64,000 nt of DNA from Pseudactinotalea suaedae (GTDB lineage: Bacteria; Actinomycetota; Actinomycetes; Actinomycetales; Beutenbergiaceae): assembly GCF_009733815.1 (NCBI RefSeq), contig NZ_WNXY01000012.1, positions 62,001-126,000 on the forward strand, in the 5' to 3' direction. The stretch's first letter is position 1; the number at the start of each line of letters is the position of its first letter. The position numbers and the translations under genes were made by a program. The notes under the pieces were generated by a model. It was not told the origin of the DNA. It worked only from the letters and a program-made list of their open reading frames with translations, and ran no database searches. Below, in pieces: positions 8,270 through 19,185 of this stretch.

Positions 8270-10630
8270 TCAGCCGGCCGGCCGCCTGGCGTGGGCGATC
8301 GCTGACCGCACGCCGCCGGGGTCGCCGGAGCGCGTGGGATCCGGCGGGTTCAGCGCGATGGCCGCCCGGGCGGCGTCGGCGGGCACGTCGGCGGCGAGCA
8401 TCACGAGCGCCGTCCGCACGTCGCCGGCCTCGTTCAGGGCGGTGGCCGCGTCCTCGGTGCTCGCCCCGGTGCCCTGCACGAGCATCCGCACGCACCGGGC
8501 ACGGAGCTTGTCGTTGGTGGGTGCGACGTCGATCATCAGGTTGCCGTACGTCTTGCCCAGGCGCACCATCACCGCCGTCGAGAACGCGTTGATCGCCATC
8601 TTGGTCGCGGTCCCGGCCTTCATGCGGGTGGAACCGGTGACGACCTCCGGGCCCGAGTCGATCAGCACGGCCACGTCGACCGCAGCGGCCAGGGTCGCGT
8701 GCGGGTTGGTGGAGATCAGCCCGGTCGCGGCTCCGGCAGCGCGTGCCGCGGCCAGCGCCCCGCCCACGTAGGGCGTCCGACCGCTCGCGGCGACCCCGAT
8801 GACGAGGTCGTGCGGTCCCACGCCGGCGACCGCCTCGGCTCCGGCAGCCTCGTCGTCCTCGGCACCCTCGACGGCGCGCAGCATCGCTCGCTCACCACCG
8901 GCGAGGTGGGCGACGAAGCCCTCGGTCCCCACGCCGTAGGTCGGCAGCAGCTCGGCGGCGTCGAGCGCCCCGAGCCGCCCGGACGTGCCGGCACCCACGT
9001 AGTGGACCCGACCACCGTTCGCGAGCGCGGCGACTCCTGCGTCGACCAGGCGCGCGAGCGCCGCCGAGGTGGCGGCGACCGCCGCGGCGACCGTGGCGTC
9101 CTCGGCCAGCACGGCCGCGACCAGGCCGGCCGAGTCGAGCGTGTCGAGCTCGGTCGTGCGCGGGTTGCGCTCCTCGGTGGGCGCGCGCAACCCGATCAGC
9201 CCCTGCCAGGCCGGACCGTCGCCGTCGGGCGAGCACAGGCGCGCGGCCTCGGCGGCGCTCGCCCGGCCGCCGCCGTTGACGACCACGAGGTTCGGGGCCT
9301 CGGGCGCTGCGCCCGGGAATCCGACGTGGATGACGACGGCGTCCGGTCGCCGTGCGAGCAGCTCGCTCACCTCCGGCGTGGCGTCCTTGGTGAGGACCGC
9401 CACCCGGTGCTCGCTGGGCTCACCCGGCACGAGCCCCAGCCGGTCGGTCAGCAGCGCCGGTGCGATGCCGTGCGTGCTGCTCGCGGCGTACACGGCGCGG
9501 AAGCGGAGGTCGAGGAGACCGTCGCCGGGCCGGAGCGCGACGTCGCCGCGACGGCTCGCAGCGCGGCGGGTGAGCTCGGCGCCGACGTGCTCGAGGTGCT
9601 CGAGCGCGGCGTCGATGCCGCCGCTCCGGCTGCGGCCGCGCCGCAGCCCTGCGGCACGTGCGCCCGCCTCGTCCAGGCGTGCGCGCGGCAGCCGGTCGGT
9701 CTGGACGGCGGCGACGACGCTGGCCACCACGTGCCCGAACGCGGCCTCGTCGATGTGCACGGGCGAGCCGAGGCAGAGCAGGTCCGCACCGGCGAGCAGG
9801 GCGAGCACGGCCGCCTCGCCGATGTCACCCCCGGCGCGGTCGAGCACCGCGCCCATGTCGAGGGCGTCGGTGACCAGGGCACCGGTGAATCCCGCGGCGC
9901 GCAGCAGGGCCGGGACCGCGGGGTCCAGCGACGTGAGCCCGTCCGAGACGGCGGGCACGAGGAGGTGGGCGAGCATGATGGCGTCCACCTCGGCGGCGAT
10001 CGCCGCCCGGAACGGGACGAGCTCGCGGCTGTGCAGGGTCGCCTGGTCGACGTCGAGCACAGGGACGCCGAGGTGAGAGTCGACCGCGGTGTCGCCGTGG
10101 CCGGGTGCGTGCTTCGCGCACGCAGCGACCCCCGCCTCGTGGAGGCCGCGGATGAAGGCGGCACCGTGCCGGGCGACCACCTGCGGGTCGGCGTCGATCG
10201 CCCGTGCCGCGAGCATGACGTTCTCGGGGTTGGAGGCGACGTCGACCACGGGCGAGAGCGCCAGATCGATGTCGCAGGCGGCCAGCAGCCCTCCCAGCGC
10301 GAGCCCGACCTCCCGGGTGGCGGCGACGTCGTCGAGCACTCCCAGCGCGGACGCCCCGGGGAGGCTGGAGCCGGTGGCGGCCTCGAGTCGGGTGACGTCA
10401 CCACCCTCCTCGTCGATCGCGACGACCAGGTCGGGATGGGCGGTGCGCAGCTCGGCGACGAGGTGGGCGGCGGTCGTCGGGTCGGGCGTGTTCTGGGCGA
10501 ACAGGCAGATCCCGCCGAGACCCTCGGCGTCGCGGACCCAGTCCGGCATGGTGGTGCCGTCGAAAGCGGCGAGGAGGACGCCGTGCACGGCGCGGCGGAG
10601 GTCGGGCTCGATCACAGGGTCAGTCAACAC
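8270..10630 (-). CDS. Fused beta-N-acetylhexosaminidase / N-acetylmuramic acid 6-phosphate etherase (NagZ-MurQ)
   Basis: One 786-residue chain joins two cell-wall recycling enzymes. Residues 1-330 are a GH3 NagZ-type barrel: KHAPGHGDT at 173-181 is the mobile His/Asp loop specific to NagZ, and Asp255 in TDALDMG is the nucleophile. Residues about 340-480 look like a reduced second GH3 domain. Residues about 483-786 are a complete MurQ etherase of the SIS fold, from TEERNPRT through GAGTSGRLG, the AELLPTYG catalytic region and GSTRMKAGTATK. There is no signal peptide, so both activities should be cytoplasmic. NagZ removes GlcNAc from muropeptide fragments; MurQ turns MurNAc-6-phosphate into GlcNAc-6-phosphate and lactate. 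The GTG start lies 61 bases after the upstream gene. Confidence 0.93.
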   Translation of the reverse strand: MLTDPVIEPDLRRAVHGVLLAAFDGTTMPDWVRDAEGLGGICLFAQNTPDPTTAAHLVAELRTAHPDLVVAIDEEGGDVTRLEAATGSSLPGASALGVLDDVAATREVGLALGGLLAACDIDLALSPVVDVASNPENVMLAARAIDADPQVVARHGAAFIRGLHEAGVAACAKHAPGHGDTAVDSHLGVPVLDVDQATLHSRELVPFRAAIAAEVDAIMLAHLLVPAVSDGLTSLDPAVPALLRAAGFTGALVTDALDMGAVLDRAGGDIGEAAVLALLAGADLLCLGSPVHIDEAAFGHVVASVVAAVQTDRLPRARLDEAGARAAGLRRGRSRSGGIDAALEHLEHVGAELTRRAASRRGDVALRPGDGLLDLRFRAVYAASSTHGIAPALLTDRLGLVPGEPSEHRVAVLTKDATPEVSELLARRPDAVVIHVGFPGAAPEAPNLVVVNGGGRASAAEAARLCSPDGDGPAWQGLIGLRAPTEERNPRTTELDTLDSAGLVAAVLAEDATVAAAVAATSAALARLVDAGVAALANGGRVHYVGAGTSGRLGALDAAELLPTYGVGTEGFVAHLAGGERAMLRAVEGAEDDEAAGAEAVAGVGPHDLVIGVAASGRTPYVGGALAAARAAGAATGLISTNPHATLAAAVDVAVLIDSGPEVVTGSTRMKAGTATKMAINAFSTAVMVRLGKTYGNLMIDVAPTNDKLRARCVRMLVQGTGASTEDAATALNEAGDVRTALVMLAADVPADAARAAIALNPPDPTRSGDPGGVRSAIAHARRPAG

Positions 10631-10691
10631 GCCCTGGCCGCCATCCTCGGGATCCGGCGTGCCGGAGCTCGCCGGGACTCCTCCCGCGCCC

Positions 10692-11438
10692 TCAGCGGCC
10701 GAGCGCGGCCGCCTGCTCGGCGGCGTACTCGGCGAACGTGCGTCGGCCGTACCCCGGCAGGCCCGTGGTGTGGTGCCCGGCGCGGAAACCTGCGCCCAGG
10801 GCGCCGGGCACGCGGACCGGCAGCATGCGGCGCCGGGTGCCGTGGGCGCGCTGCCACTGCCGCGCTGCCTCCATCACGGTGAGGACCATGGGGCCACCGA
10901 TGTCCTCCGTGCGGCCCAGGGGTGGGCCGGCCACGATCTCGACGAGCCGCTCGGCGACGTCCTCGACCGCGATCGGCTGCACCGGCAGCTCGGGGACCAG
11001 CAGCACCGGGAGCCGGCGCTGCGGCCGCAGGAAACCGGCGACGAAGTCGTGGAACTGCGTCGCGCGCAGGATCGTCAGGGGCAGGTCGGAGGCGATGAAG
11101 GCCTGCTCGCTGGCCACCTTGTCGCGGTAGTAGAAGTACGGGATGTCGTCGACGCCGACGATCGAGACGAAGACCACGTGCTCCACACCGGCACGCTCGG
11201 CCGCATCGATGAGGACCTCGGTCTGGCCGATGTCACGGAACCGGGTGGTGGCGCAGTGCACCACGGTCGCCACGCCGTCGAGCGCCCGGTCCAGGCCCTC
11301 ACCGGTGCTGAGGTTCCCGACCGCGCGGCCCTCCCCCGGCCTGCGGCTCAGCGCCGTGACGGCGTGACCCTGCGAGCGCAGCGCGGCCATCGTGGGCCTG
11401 CCGAGCGTGCCGGTCCCGCCGGTGACGAGGATGCTCAT
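10692..11438 (-). CDS. NAD(P)-binding oxidoreductase, NmrA/atypical SDR type
   Basis: The 248-residue protein opens with the Rossmann dinucleotide motif VTGGTGTLG and continues with VVHCATT, the YYRDKVASEQAF segment and DVAERLVEIV, as in NmrA-like or complex I intermediate-associated atypical short-chain dehydrogenases. The active-site Tyr pattern of classical SDRs is modified to YFYYRDK. Its ATG overlaps the stop of the thioesterase gene by 4 bases, so the two are translationally coupled. The substrate is unknown. Confidence 0.9.
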   Translation of the reverse strand: MSILVTGGTGTLGRPTMAALRSQGHAVTALSRRPGEGRAVGNLSTGEGLDRALDGVATVVHCATTRFRDIGQTEVLIDAAERAGVEHVVFVSIVGVDDIPYFYYRDKVASEQAFIASDLPLTILRATQFHDFVAGFLRPQRRLPVLLVPELPVQPIAVEDVAERLVEIVAGPPLGRTEDIGGPMVLTVMEAARQWQRAHGTRRRMLPVRVPGALGAGFRAGHHTTGLPGYGRRTFAEYAAEQAAALGR

Positions 11439-11896
11439 CGGCGTCGGAACTCCAGCGGCGTGTCGAGCAGCGGCTCGAGCGCGGCACGCTCCTCGGTGGA
11501 GAGCTTGCGGGGGCGGCCCGTGGCGGCCTCGACCATGACGATCGAGGTCGCGGCGATCGCGCACCTCACGTCGTCGGGCGAGAACACCTCGTAGTTGACC
11601 TCGAGGCTGGCGCCGCCGACCTTGGAGACCCACAGGTCCACCCGCACGGGGCGCTGGCTGAACGGCAGCGGCGCGAGGTACTCCACCTCTTGGCGGGCGA
11701 CCAGCGTGAAGTGCTCCGCCGTCGGGCCGCCCGAGAGGGTCTGGGTGGGGCTGGCGGAGCCGTCCGGGAGGTCGGCGTTCCAGAACGTCGCGATGCGGGC
11801 CTCCTCCAGGAGCGTGAGCATCGCGGCGTTGTTGACGTGCCCGTAGCCGTCGATGTCCGACCACCGGATCTGGATCGGGATGCTGACCCTGGCCAC
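11435..11896 (-). CDS. Acyl-CoA thioesterase, 4-hydroxybenzoyl-CoA thioesterase-like hot-dog fold
   Basis: The 153-residue hot-dog protein carries the RWSDIDGYGHVNNAA motif whose Asp is catalytic in the 4HBT family, followed by a conserved strand VEYLAPLPFSQRPVRVDLWV. The GTG at 11896 is chosen because AGGAGG lies 6 bases upstream. It should hydrolyse an acyl-CoA in the cytoplasm; the chain type is not evident. It is first in a minus-strand set with the NmrA-like protein and the NagZ-MurQ fusion. Confidence 0.9.
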   Translation of the reverse strand: MARVSIPIQIRWSDIDGYGHVNNAAMLTLLEEARIATFWNADLPDGSASPTQTLSGGPTAEHFTLVARQEVEYLAPLPFSQRPVRVDLWVSKVGGASLEVNYEVFSPDDVRCAIAATSIVMVEAATGRPRKLSTEERAALEPLLDTPLEFRRR

Positions 11897-11944
11897 ATGT
11901 CCTCCTCGCCTCGTCCAGGGTGCTCGTGACACCTCGGGAGTCCG

Positions 11945-11950
11945 ACGCTA
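11945..11950 (-). promoter_or_regulatory. -10 box TAGCGT for the thioesterase operon
   Basis: TAGCGT reads leftward about 48 bases before the thioesterase GTG, giving a short leader that contains the AGGAGG site. The surrounding divergent intergenic stretch (11897-12078) also holds two direct copies of a CCTGCCGACCCTGC sequence. Confidence 0.4.
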
Positions 11951-12065
11951 CCGCTACGGCCCGCACCCGCCCTGCCGACCCTGCGGGCCCACCCCCACCC
12001 GCCCCTGCCGACCCTGCCGGCTCGAGATCGGCGGCGGACCCGCCCGCAACCCGCGCCGCACCCTT

Positions 12066-12071
12066 TAAGGT
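12066..12071 (+). promoter_or_regulatory. -10 box TAAGGT, leaderless start of aldo/keto reductase gene
   Basis: TAAGGT is followed by exactly 7 bases and then the ATG at 12079, with no ribosome site between, as in leaderless actinobacterial transcripts. Confidence 0.6.
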
Positions 12072-12078
12072 CGAACGT

Positions 12079-12963
12079 ATGCGCACACGAACCATCGGTA
12101 ACGCCAGTGTCGGCACGGACGAGGTCGGAGCGATCGGGCTCGGCCTGATGACCTTCGACCAGACAGGCCTGCAGCCGCGCGAGCAGCTGGCCGGCACGGT
12201 CCGCGCCGCGCTCGACGCCGGCGTGAACCTGTTCGACACCGCTGACGCCTACGGCCCCGGTGAGCTCCTCGGTGCCGACGCCCAGGGCGAGAACGAGAAG
12301 TTGATCGCCTCGCTGCTCGACGAGCTCGGCGTGCGCGACCAGGTCAAGCTCGCCACCAAGGGCGGCTGCCTTCGCACCGACGGCGGCGGCTGGGCACGCG
12401 ACAGCTCCCCCGAGCACCTGCACGGGGCCGTCGATGCCAGCCTGCAGCGGCTCGGCGTGGACCAGATCTGGCTGTGGCAGCACCACCGCCCCGATGACAC
12501 GCGCGACTACCAGGACACCATCGGCATCCTCCGTGAGATCGCCGACTCGGGGAAGGTCCGCGCGATCGGGCTGTCCAACGTGGACCCCGACCAGATCCGC
12601 GCCGCGCACGCGGTCCTCGGTGACCACCTCGTCAGCGTGCAGAACCAGTTCTCGCCCGCGTTCCGGTCGAGCGAGCCCGAGATCGACGTGTGCAACGAGC
12701 TCGGCCTCGCGTTCCTGCCGTGGAGCCCGCTCGGTGGCCTGGGCAGCGCGAAGGACCTCGCCGAGAAGCACCCCGCCTTCGCCGAGATCGCGACCGAGCG
12801 GGGAGTCAGCCCGCAGCAGGTCGCACTCGCCTGGGAGCTCGCGAAGGCACCGGTCGTGATCCCGATCCCCGGGGCCAAGCGAGCTGCCTCGATCACCGAC
12901 TCCGCCGCGGCCGCCGAGCTCGAGCTCACCGCCGAGGAGATCGCCCGCCTCGACGCCGACTGA
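12079..12963 (+). CDS. Aldo/keto reductase
   Basis: This 294-residue TIM-barrel oxidoreductase shows the family's catalytic landmarks: NLFDTADAYGPGE with the active-site Asp and Tyr, KLATKGG with the catalytic Lys, and LWQHHRPD for the His strand. The NADPH-binding end is VIPIPGAKRAASITD. The ATG at 12079 fits the leaderless promoter. It would reduce a carbonyl substrate with NADPH; no partner gene reveals which. Confidence 0.93.
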   Translation: MRTRTIGNASVGTDEVGAIGLGLMTFDQTGLQPREQLAGTVRAALDAGVNLFDTADAYGPGELLGADAQGENEKLIASLLDELGVRDQVKLATKGGCLRTDGGGWARDSSPEHLHGAVDASLQRLGVDQIWLWQHHRPDDTRDYQDTIGILREIADSGKVRAIGLSNVDPDQIRAAHAVLGDHLVSVQNQFSPAFRSSEPEIDVCNELGLAFLPWSPLGGLGSAKDLAEKHPAFAEIATERGVSPQQVALAWELAKAPVVIPIPGAKRAASITDSAAAAELELTAEEIARLDAD

Positions 12964-13098
12964 CGGCGCACGGCAGGGATGCCCGCCCCGCCGCCGTCCG
13001 CCAGTTCCACCAGTTCCGCAGCGCTCAGAACGTGGGCACCGGCGGCTGAACGGGCGGCCCGTGGGGGACGGTGTGCAACGATGGCGGGACAAGAGCTT

Positions 13099-13224
13099 GC
13101 GTGCTCTGGGGTCGGTGAAACTCCGAACCGGCGGTGAAAGTCCGCGACCCGATCGCAGCCAGTGATCGGTTGACCAGGTGGAACTCCTGGACCGACGGTC
13201 AAAGTCCGGATGGGAAGTGCACGC
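13099..13224 (+). promoter_or_regulatory. FMN riboswitch (RFN element)
   Basis: The stretch contains the conserved RFN blocks in order: GGTGAAACTCCGAACCGGCGG, AAAGTCCGCGACCC, GACCAGGTGGAACTCCTGG, ACCGACGGTCAAAGTCCGG and ATGGGAAG. The closing P1 helix is GCGTGC (13099-13104) with GCACGC (13219-13224). It precedes ribD by about 85 bases and should lower riboflavin gene expression when FMN binds. Bases 12964-13098 upstream show no gene. Confidence 0.95.
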
Positions 13225-13308
13225 AGATGAGTGATCGGTGTCCGCGCAGCGCGCGGGCACCTCGCCGCAGCCACCCCGGAGCCGAGCCAGGCGACGGGAG
13301 GGATGACG

Positions 13309-14346
13309 ATGGCGGACCGGCAGGAACGCGCTGCGATGCTGCGAGCGCTCGATCTTGCTCAGTCGCCCGGCGTCCCGTCGCACCCCAACCCGCGCGTCGG
13401 GTGCGTGCTGCTGGGACCGAGCGGGGAGATCGTCGGTGCCGGCTACCACCGTGGCGCCGGGACAGCGCACGCGGAGGTCGTGGCGATCGCCGCGGCCGGC
13501 GCCCGTGCTCGCGGTGCGACCGCCGTGGTCACCCTGGAGCCGTGCGACCACTTCGGCCGTACGCCGCCGTGCACCCGAGCGCTGCTGCAGGCGGGTGTGC
13601 GCCGCGTGGTCGTCGCCCAGCGCGACCCTCACCCGCGTGCCGCCGGCGGGCTGGAGCGACTGGCCGCAGCCGGGGTCGTCGTCGAGGCAGGGCTGCTGGT
13701 CGAGGAGGCCATCGCTCTCAACTCGCGATGGACGTTCGCCCATACCCGGCGCCGGCCGTTCGTCACCTGGAAGCTCGCGACCACGCTCGACGGCCGCAGC
13801 GCCGCGGCCGACGGCAGCTCGCGATGGGTCACCTCCCGCGCAGCCCGTGACGACGTCCATCGTCTGCGCGCGCACTGCGACACGATCCTCGTCGGCACCG
13901 GAACCGTCCAGATCGACGACCCCCACCTCACGGTCCGGCACGGGTTCGCCGCGGCAGGTCTCCCGCCGCTGCGCGCCGTGATGGGAACCAGGCCCCTGGC
14001 AGCGGAGCGCCGCGTCCACGACGGCGCCGCAGCGACCGTGCGCCTCCGCACCCGCAGCCCCCACGAGGCGCTGGAGGCGCTCTACCGCGAGCACGACCGC
14101 CACCACGTGCTGCTCGAGGGCGGGCCCACGCTCGCAGCCTCGTTCCTGCGCGCCGGGCTCGTCGACGAGGTGGTCGCCTACGTGGCGCCGGCGCTGCTGG
14201 GCGCCGGCCGGGCCGCCGTCGGCGATCTCGGGATCGGCTCGATCGGCGACGCGCTGCGGCTGCGCCCCACCGACGTCACCGTCATCGGCTCCGGCGACGA
14301 CACCACCATCCGCATCACCAGCGCTCCCATCGAGAAGGAGAGATAG
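13309..14346 (+). CDS. ribD: Bifunctional diaminohydroxyphosphoribosylaminopyrimidine deaminase / reductase
   Basis: The 345-residue enzyme carries out the second and third steps of riboflavin synthesis from GTP. The N-terminal deaminase has the zinc site HAE at residues 54-56 and PCDHFGRTPPC with Cys79 and Cys88. The C-terminal reductase begins around PFVTWKLATTLDGR and includes LVGTGTVQIDDPHLTVR and LLEGGPTLAASFL. GGGAGGG six bases upstream favours the ATG at 13309 over the one at 13303. It is first in the riboswitch-controlled rib operon and its TAG directly abuts the ribE ATG. Confidence 0.96.
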   Translation: MADRQERAAMLRALDLAQSPGVPSHPNPRVGCVLLGPSGEIVGAGYHRGAGTAHAEVVAIAAAGARARGATAVVTLEPCDHFGRTPPCTRALLQAGVRRVVVAQRDPHPRAAGGLERLAAAGVVVEAGLLVEEAIALNSRWTFAHTRRRPFVTWKLATTLDGRSAAADGSSRWVTSRAARDDVHRLRAHCDTILVGTGTVQIDDPHLTVRHGFAAAGLPPLRAVMGTRPLAAERRVHDGAAATVRLRTRSPHEALEALYREHDRHHVLLEGGPTLAASFLRAGLVDEVVAYVAPALLGAGRAAVGDLGIGSIGDALRLRPTDVTVIGSGDDTTIRITSAPIEKER

Positions 14347-14967
14347 ATGTTCACCGGCATCATCGAAGAGCTCGGCCGCGTGCGCGCGGTCGACGACAGC
14401 GGCGGCGACGCCCTCCGCATCACCATCGAGGCGAGCACCACGCTGGCGGACGCCGCGCTCGGGGACTCGATCGCCGTCGACGGCTGCTGCCTCACGATCG
14501 CCTTCCGTGAGGCGACCACCTGGACCGCCGAGGTCATGGGCACCACGCTCGCCGCCACGACGCTCGGTGGGCGCCGAGCGGGCGACCTCGTCAACCTGGA
14601 ACGCGCCGTCACCGCACAGCAGCGGCTGGGTGGGCACATCGTGCAGGGCCACGTCGACGGCGTCGGCACGCTCCTGGATCGCCGCAGCGAGGAGCGCTGG
14701 GACCTGGTCGTCATCGGCCTCCCTGCCGACGGCGCGCTGGACCGCTACCTCGTCGACAAGGGCTCGATCGCGGTCGACGGCGTCTCCCTGACCGTCGTGA
14801 GCGTGGCCGAGGGCCGCGTCACGATCGGCCTCATCCCCGAGACCCTCGCGCGAACGACGCTGGGCCGCCGACGCGTCGGCGACCGCGTCAACCTCGAGGT
14901 CGACGTGCTGGCCAAGCATGTCGAACGGCTGCTGTCCTGGCGCCAGACGGCGGAGCTCGCCCCGTGA
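14347..14967 (+). CDS. ribE: Riboflavin synthase, alpha subunit
   Basis: The 206-residue protein is made of two similar lumazine-binding barrels, as in all riboflavin synthases. The first starts [10 protein letters not shown] and the second, from about residue 98, contains [12 protein letters not shown] and [11 protein letters not shown]. It dismutates two molecules of dimethyl-ribityllumazine into riboflavin. The ATG follows the ribD stop with no gap and its TGA overlaps the ribBA GTG (GTGA). Confidence 0.97.
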   Translation: MFTGIIEELGRVRAVDDSGGDALRITIEASTTLADAALGDSIAVDGCCLTIAFREATTWTAEVMGTTLAATTLGGRRAGDLVNLERAVTAQQRLGGHIVQGHVDGVGTLLDRRSEERWDLVVIGLPADGALDRYLVDKGSIAVDGVSLTVVSVAEGRVTIGLIPETLARTTLGRRRVGDRVNLEVDVLAKHVERLLSWRQTAELAP

Positions 14968-16190
14968 TCGACGAGGTGCGTCTGGACTCCGTCGAGCGGG
15001 CGGTCGCCGACATCGCCGCCGGCCGGGCGGTGGTGGTCGCCGACGACGCCGACCGCGAGAACGAGGGCGACATCGTGTTCGCGGCCTCGGCCGCCACGCC
15101 CGAGCTGATGGCCTGGACGATCCGGTACACCAGCGGCATCGTCTGCGTGCCGATGTCCGGCGCCGCGCTCGACCGCCTCCGGATCGCTGCGATGGTCACC
15201 CGCAACCAGGACCCGATGCGCACGGCGTACGCGGTGTCGGTCGATGCACGCGAGGGCGTCACCACCGGGATCAGCGCCGCCGACCGAGCACGCACCGCTC
15301 GGCTGCTCGCCGACCCCGGCATCCGCCCCGGTGACCTGACGCAGCCGGGTCACGTGCTCCCGCTGCGGTACCGCGACGGCGGTGTGCTGGTGCGGCGCGG
15401 CCACACCGAGGCGGCGGTCGACCTCGCCCGGCTGGCGGGGCGCACGCCGGCCGGGGTGCTGGCCGAGGTCGTCAACGACGACGGCACCATGACCCGCGGG
15501 CCGCAGCTGCGGCGCTTCGCCGACGAGCACGGCGTGGCGCTGATCTCGATCGCACAGCTGGTGAGCCACCGCAGACGTACCGAGGTGCTGGTCGAGCGGG
15601 TCGCGAGCACCAGGCTCCCGACCCGGCACGGCGACTTCACCGCCGTCGGCTACCGGGACGTGCTCGACGGCAGCGAGCACGTCGCGCTCGTCCGCGGACC
15701 GCTCGCGGATCTGGCCACCGCAGAGCCGGTGCTGGCCCGGGTGCACTCGGAGTGCCTCACGGGTGAGGCGTTCGGCAGCGGCCGGTGCGACTGCGGCCCG
15801 CAGCTCGATGATGCCCTGGCCCGTCTGGCGCGGGCCGGGCGCGGGGTCGTCGTGTATCTGCGGGGGCACGAGGGCCGCGGCATCGGGCTCGGTGCGAAGC
15901 TGGCGGCCTACGCGCTGCAGGACGGCGGGCACGACACGGTCGACGCCAACCTCGCGCTGGGGCTGCCCGCCGACGCGCGTGACTACGGCGCGGCTGCGCA
16001 GATCCTGCGCGAGCTCGGCGTCACGGCGGTGCGCCTGATGACCAACAACCCCGCCAAGGTGCGCTCGCTGACCAGCGACGGTGTCGCCGTCGAGCGGGTG
16101 CCGTCGGCCCCGCGCGTGACCGACCACAACACCGGCTACCTGGTCACCAAGCGTGACCGGATGGGCCACGACCTGACAGGGGTGATCTGA
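14964..16190 (+). CDS. ribBA: Dihydroxybutanone-phosphate synthase / GTP cyclohydrolase II
   Basis: The 408-residue fusion supplies both precursors of riboflavin. The N-terminal synthase has DRENEGD at residues 30-36, the metal-binding acidic loop. The C-terminal cyclohydrolase II has [18 protein letters not shown] with zinc ligands Cys264, Cys275 and Cys277, then [17 protein letters not shown] and the NNPAKV motif. Translation begins at a GTG overlapping ribE, and ribH follows after one base, so expression is coupled through the operon. Confidence 0.97.
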   Translation: MIDEVRLDSVERAVADIAAGRAVVVADDADRENEGDIVFAASAATPELMAWTIRYTSGIVCVPMSGAALDRLRIAAMVTRNQDPMRTAYAVSVDAREGVTTGISAADRARTARLLADPGIRPGDLTQPGHVLPLRYRDGGVLVRRGHTEAAVDLARLAGRTPAGVLAEVVNDDGTMTRGPQLRRFADEHGVALISIAQLVSHRRRTEVLVERVASTRLPTRHGDFTAVGYRDVLDGSEHVALVRGPLADLATAEPVLARVHSECLTGEAFGSGRCDCGPQLDDALARLARAGRGVVVYLRGHEGRGIGLGAKLAAYALQDGGHDTVDANLALGLPADARDYGAAAQILRELGVTAVRLMTNNPAKVRSLTSDGVAVERVPSAPRVTDHNTGYLVTKRDRMGHDLTGVI

Positions 16191-16191
16191 C

Positions 16192-16666
16192 ATGAGCGGG
16201 GACGGCGCGCCTGCGTTCCAGCCGACCGGTTCCGGTGATCTGCGCGTCGCTGTCGTCGCCGCGAGCTGGCACACCCGAGTGATGGACGGCTTGCTCGCAG
16301 GCGCCCGGCGGGCACTGCGCGAGCACGACATCGGCGCACCGACCGTGGTCCGCGTGCCGGGCAGCTTCGAGCTGCCGGTGGTCGCGGCGGCGCTGGCGGC
16401 GGCCGGGCACGAGGCGATCGTGGCCCTGGGCGTCGTGATCCGCGGCGGCACACCGCACTTCGACTACGTCTGCCGGGCGGCGACCGATGGCCTGGCGCGT
16501 GTCGCGCTGGACCACCGGGTCGCCGTCGGCTTCGGTCTGCTCACCTGTGACGACGAGCGGCAGGCACTGGCTCGCGCCGGGCTGCCGGACTCGACCGAGG
16601 ACAAGGGTCACGAGGCCGCGACGGCCGCCGTCCTCACCGCCCGCACGCTGCGGGCGGCGCCAGACC

Positions 16667-16680
<14 letters not shown>
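16192..16680 (+). CDS. ribH: 6,7-dimethyl-8-ribityllumazine synthase
   Basis: The 162-residue product has the lumazine synthase landmarks [24 protein letters not shown] and [16 protein letters not shown]; the usual TPHFDYV contains the substrate-contacting residues. It condenses the two RibA/RibB-derived precursors and normally assembles into a hollow capsid or pentamers. It ends the rib operon and its last 14 bases overlap, tail to tail, with ettA on the other strand. Confidence 0.96.
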
Positions 16681-18349
<1,669 letters not shown>

Positions 18350-18504
18350 AGTTCTCCTCAAGTCTTGTGAAGTGCGATTCCAGCCACCAACCTTACGGCG
18401 CCCGACGGCGCCGCCCTCGCGGCTGTGGGGGTTTCGCCTGTCAGCGCAAGACCGAGGGACGCCACCGGCCTCGGCGGGACCCTGCCACGCCTCCGCCGAG
18501 GCCG

Positions 18505-18538
18505 GCTCGCGAACGCTCGCGCTCAGGCGTTCGCGAGC
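18505..18538 (-). terminator. Hairpin overlapping the end of ssb
   Basis: GCTCGCGAACGC (18505-18516) and its perfect complement (18527-18538) form a 12-bp stem with a 10-base loop. The right arm is inside the last codons of ssb, so the hairpin could terminate or attenuate transcription toward ettA. There is no U-run. The rest of 18350-18504 shows no gene. Confidence 0.45.
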
Positions 18539-19029
18539 TCGGGGATGTCCTCCTCCTCGACATCGTCCTCGATCTCCTCGTCGCCCTCCTCGCGGTCGCG
18601 GATGTCGTCGGTGATCTCCGACATCGCGCTCAGGTCGACCGGAGGCGGCTCCACGACCTGCCCGGCCTCGTTGCGCTGCACCTTCGTCACGCGCGCGACC
18701 GCGGAGTGCAGGTCGGGGCCGAACGCGTTCGCGTGGATCACCGCGGTCCGGAACGTGACGCTCTGCTCGTTGGTGTACTCGTCGATGTAGAGCGGCCCCT
18801 GCACGATCACCGCATCGCCCTTGCGCAGGCTCTCCGCGGCGTTCCTCGCGAAGTCACCCCACAGCTTGACCTCGTACCAGGACGTCTGGCCGTCGGTCCA
18901 CCCCTCCGGGGTGCGGATCCGGCGGTTGGTCGCCACCCGCACCCGCAGCCACGGCTTGTTCGCCGCCGACATCTGCAGCTCGGGGTTGTGGCCCAGCCGG
19001 CCCCGCACGGTCACCTCTGTCTCGCCCAT
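18523..19029 (-). CDS. ssb: Single-stranded DNA-binding protein
   Basis: The 168-residue protein has an N-terminal OB fold with the SSB pattern VTVRGRLGHNPEL, WLRVRVATNRR, WYEVKLWGDFARNAAESLRKGDAVIVQGPL. The C-terminal tail is very acidic (EEGDEEIEDDVEEEDIPE) but ends ELANA rather than the DIPF-type tip that recruits repair partners in canonical SSB. It may be a specialised SsbB-like paralogue (inference). The ATG at 19029 is preceded by a GGAGTGGGAGAG purine stretch. It lies downstream of the two dynamin-like GTPase genes on the same strand. Confidence 0.9.
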   Translation of the reverse strand: MGETEVTVRGRLGHNPELQMSAANKPWLRVRVATNRRIRTPEGWTDGQTSWYEVKLWGDFARNAAESLRKGDAVIVQGPLYIDEYTNEQSVTFRTAVIHANAFGPDLHSAVARVTKVQRNEAGQVVEPPPVDLSAMSEITDDIRDREEGDEEIEDDVEEEDIPELANA

Positions 19030-19185
19030 CTCTCCCACTCCTCCTGCTGACCGGCCGGTCGGCGACCGGCCGCCCGGCTCCGTGCCGGAGCGCCCAGGTT
19101 GGCTCGGCGGCGGCTCGGCCCGCTCGGGCAGCCTTGGGGTGCTGTGGACGACGGTGCATCGGCGTGCACCTGTGGACAACCTGGG

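Noticed and set aside
8699-10882. A 727-codon plus-strand frame opposite the NagZ-MurQ gene
   Set aside because: Shadow of the fusion gene with no recognisable domain.
12964-13098. Possible short peptide gene upstream of the FMN riboswitch
   Set aside because: No start with a ribosome site and no conserved product; it reads as intergenic spacer.
11566-14919. A 1117-codon minus-strand frame covering the aldo/keto reductase and rib genes
   Set aside because: It runs through the riboswitch and the real ribD/ribE frames, has no family pattern and reflects the lack of stops in GC-rich DNA.
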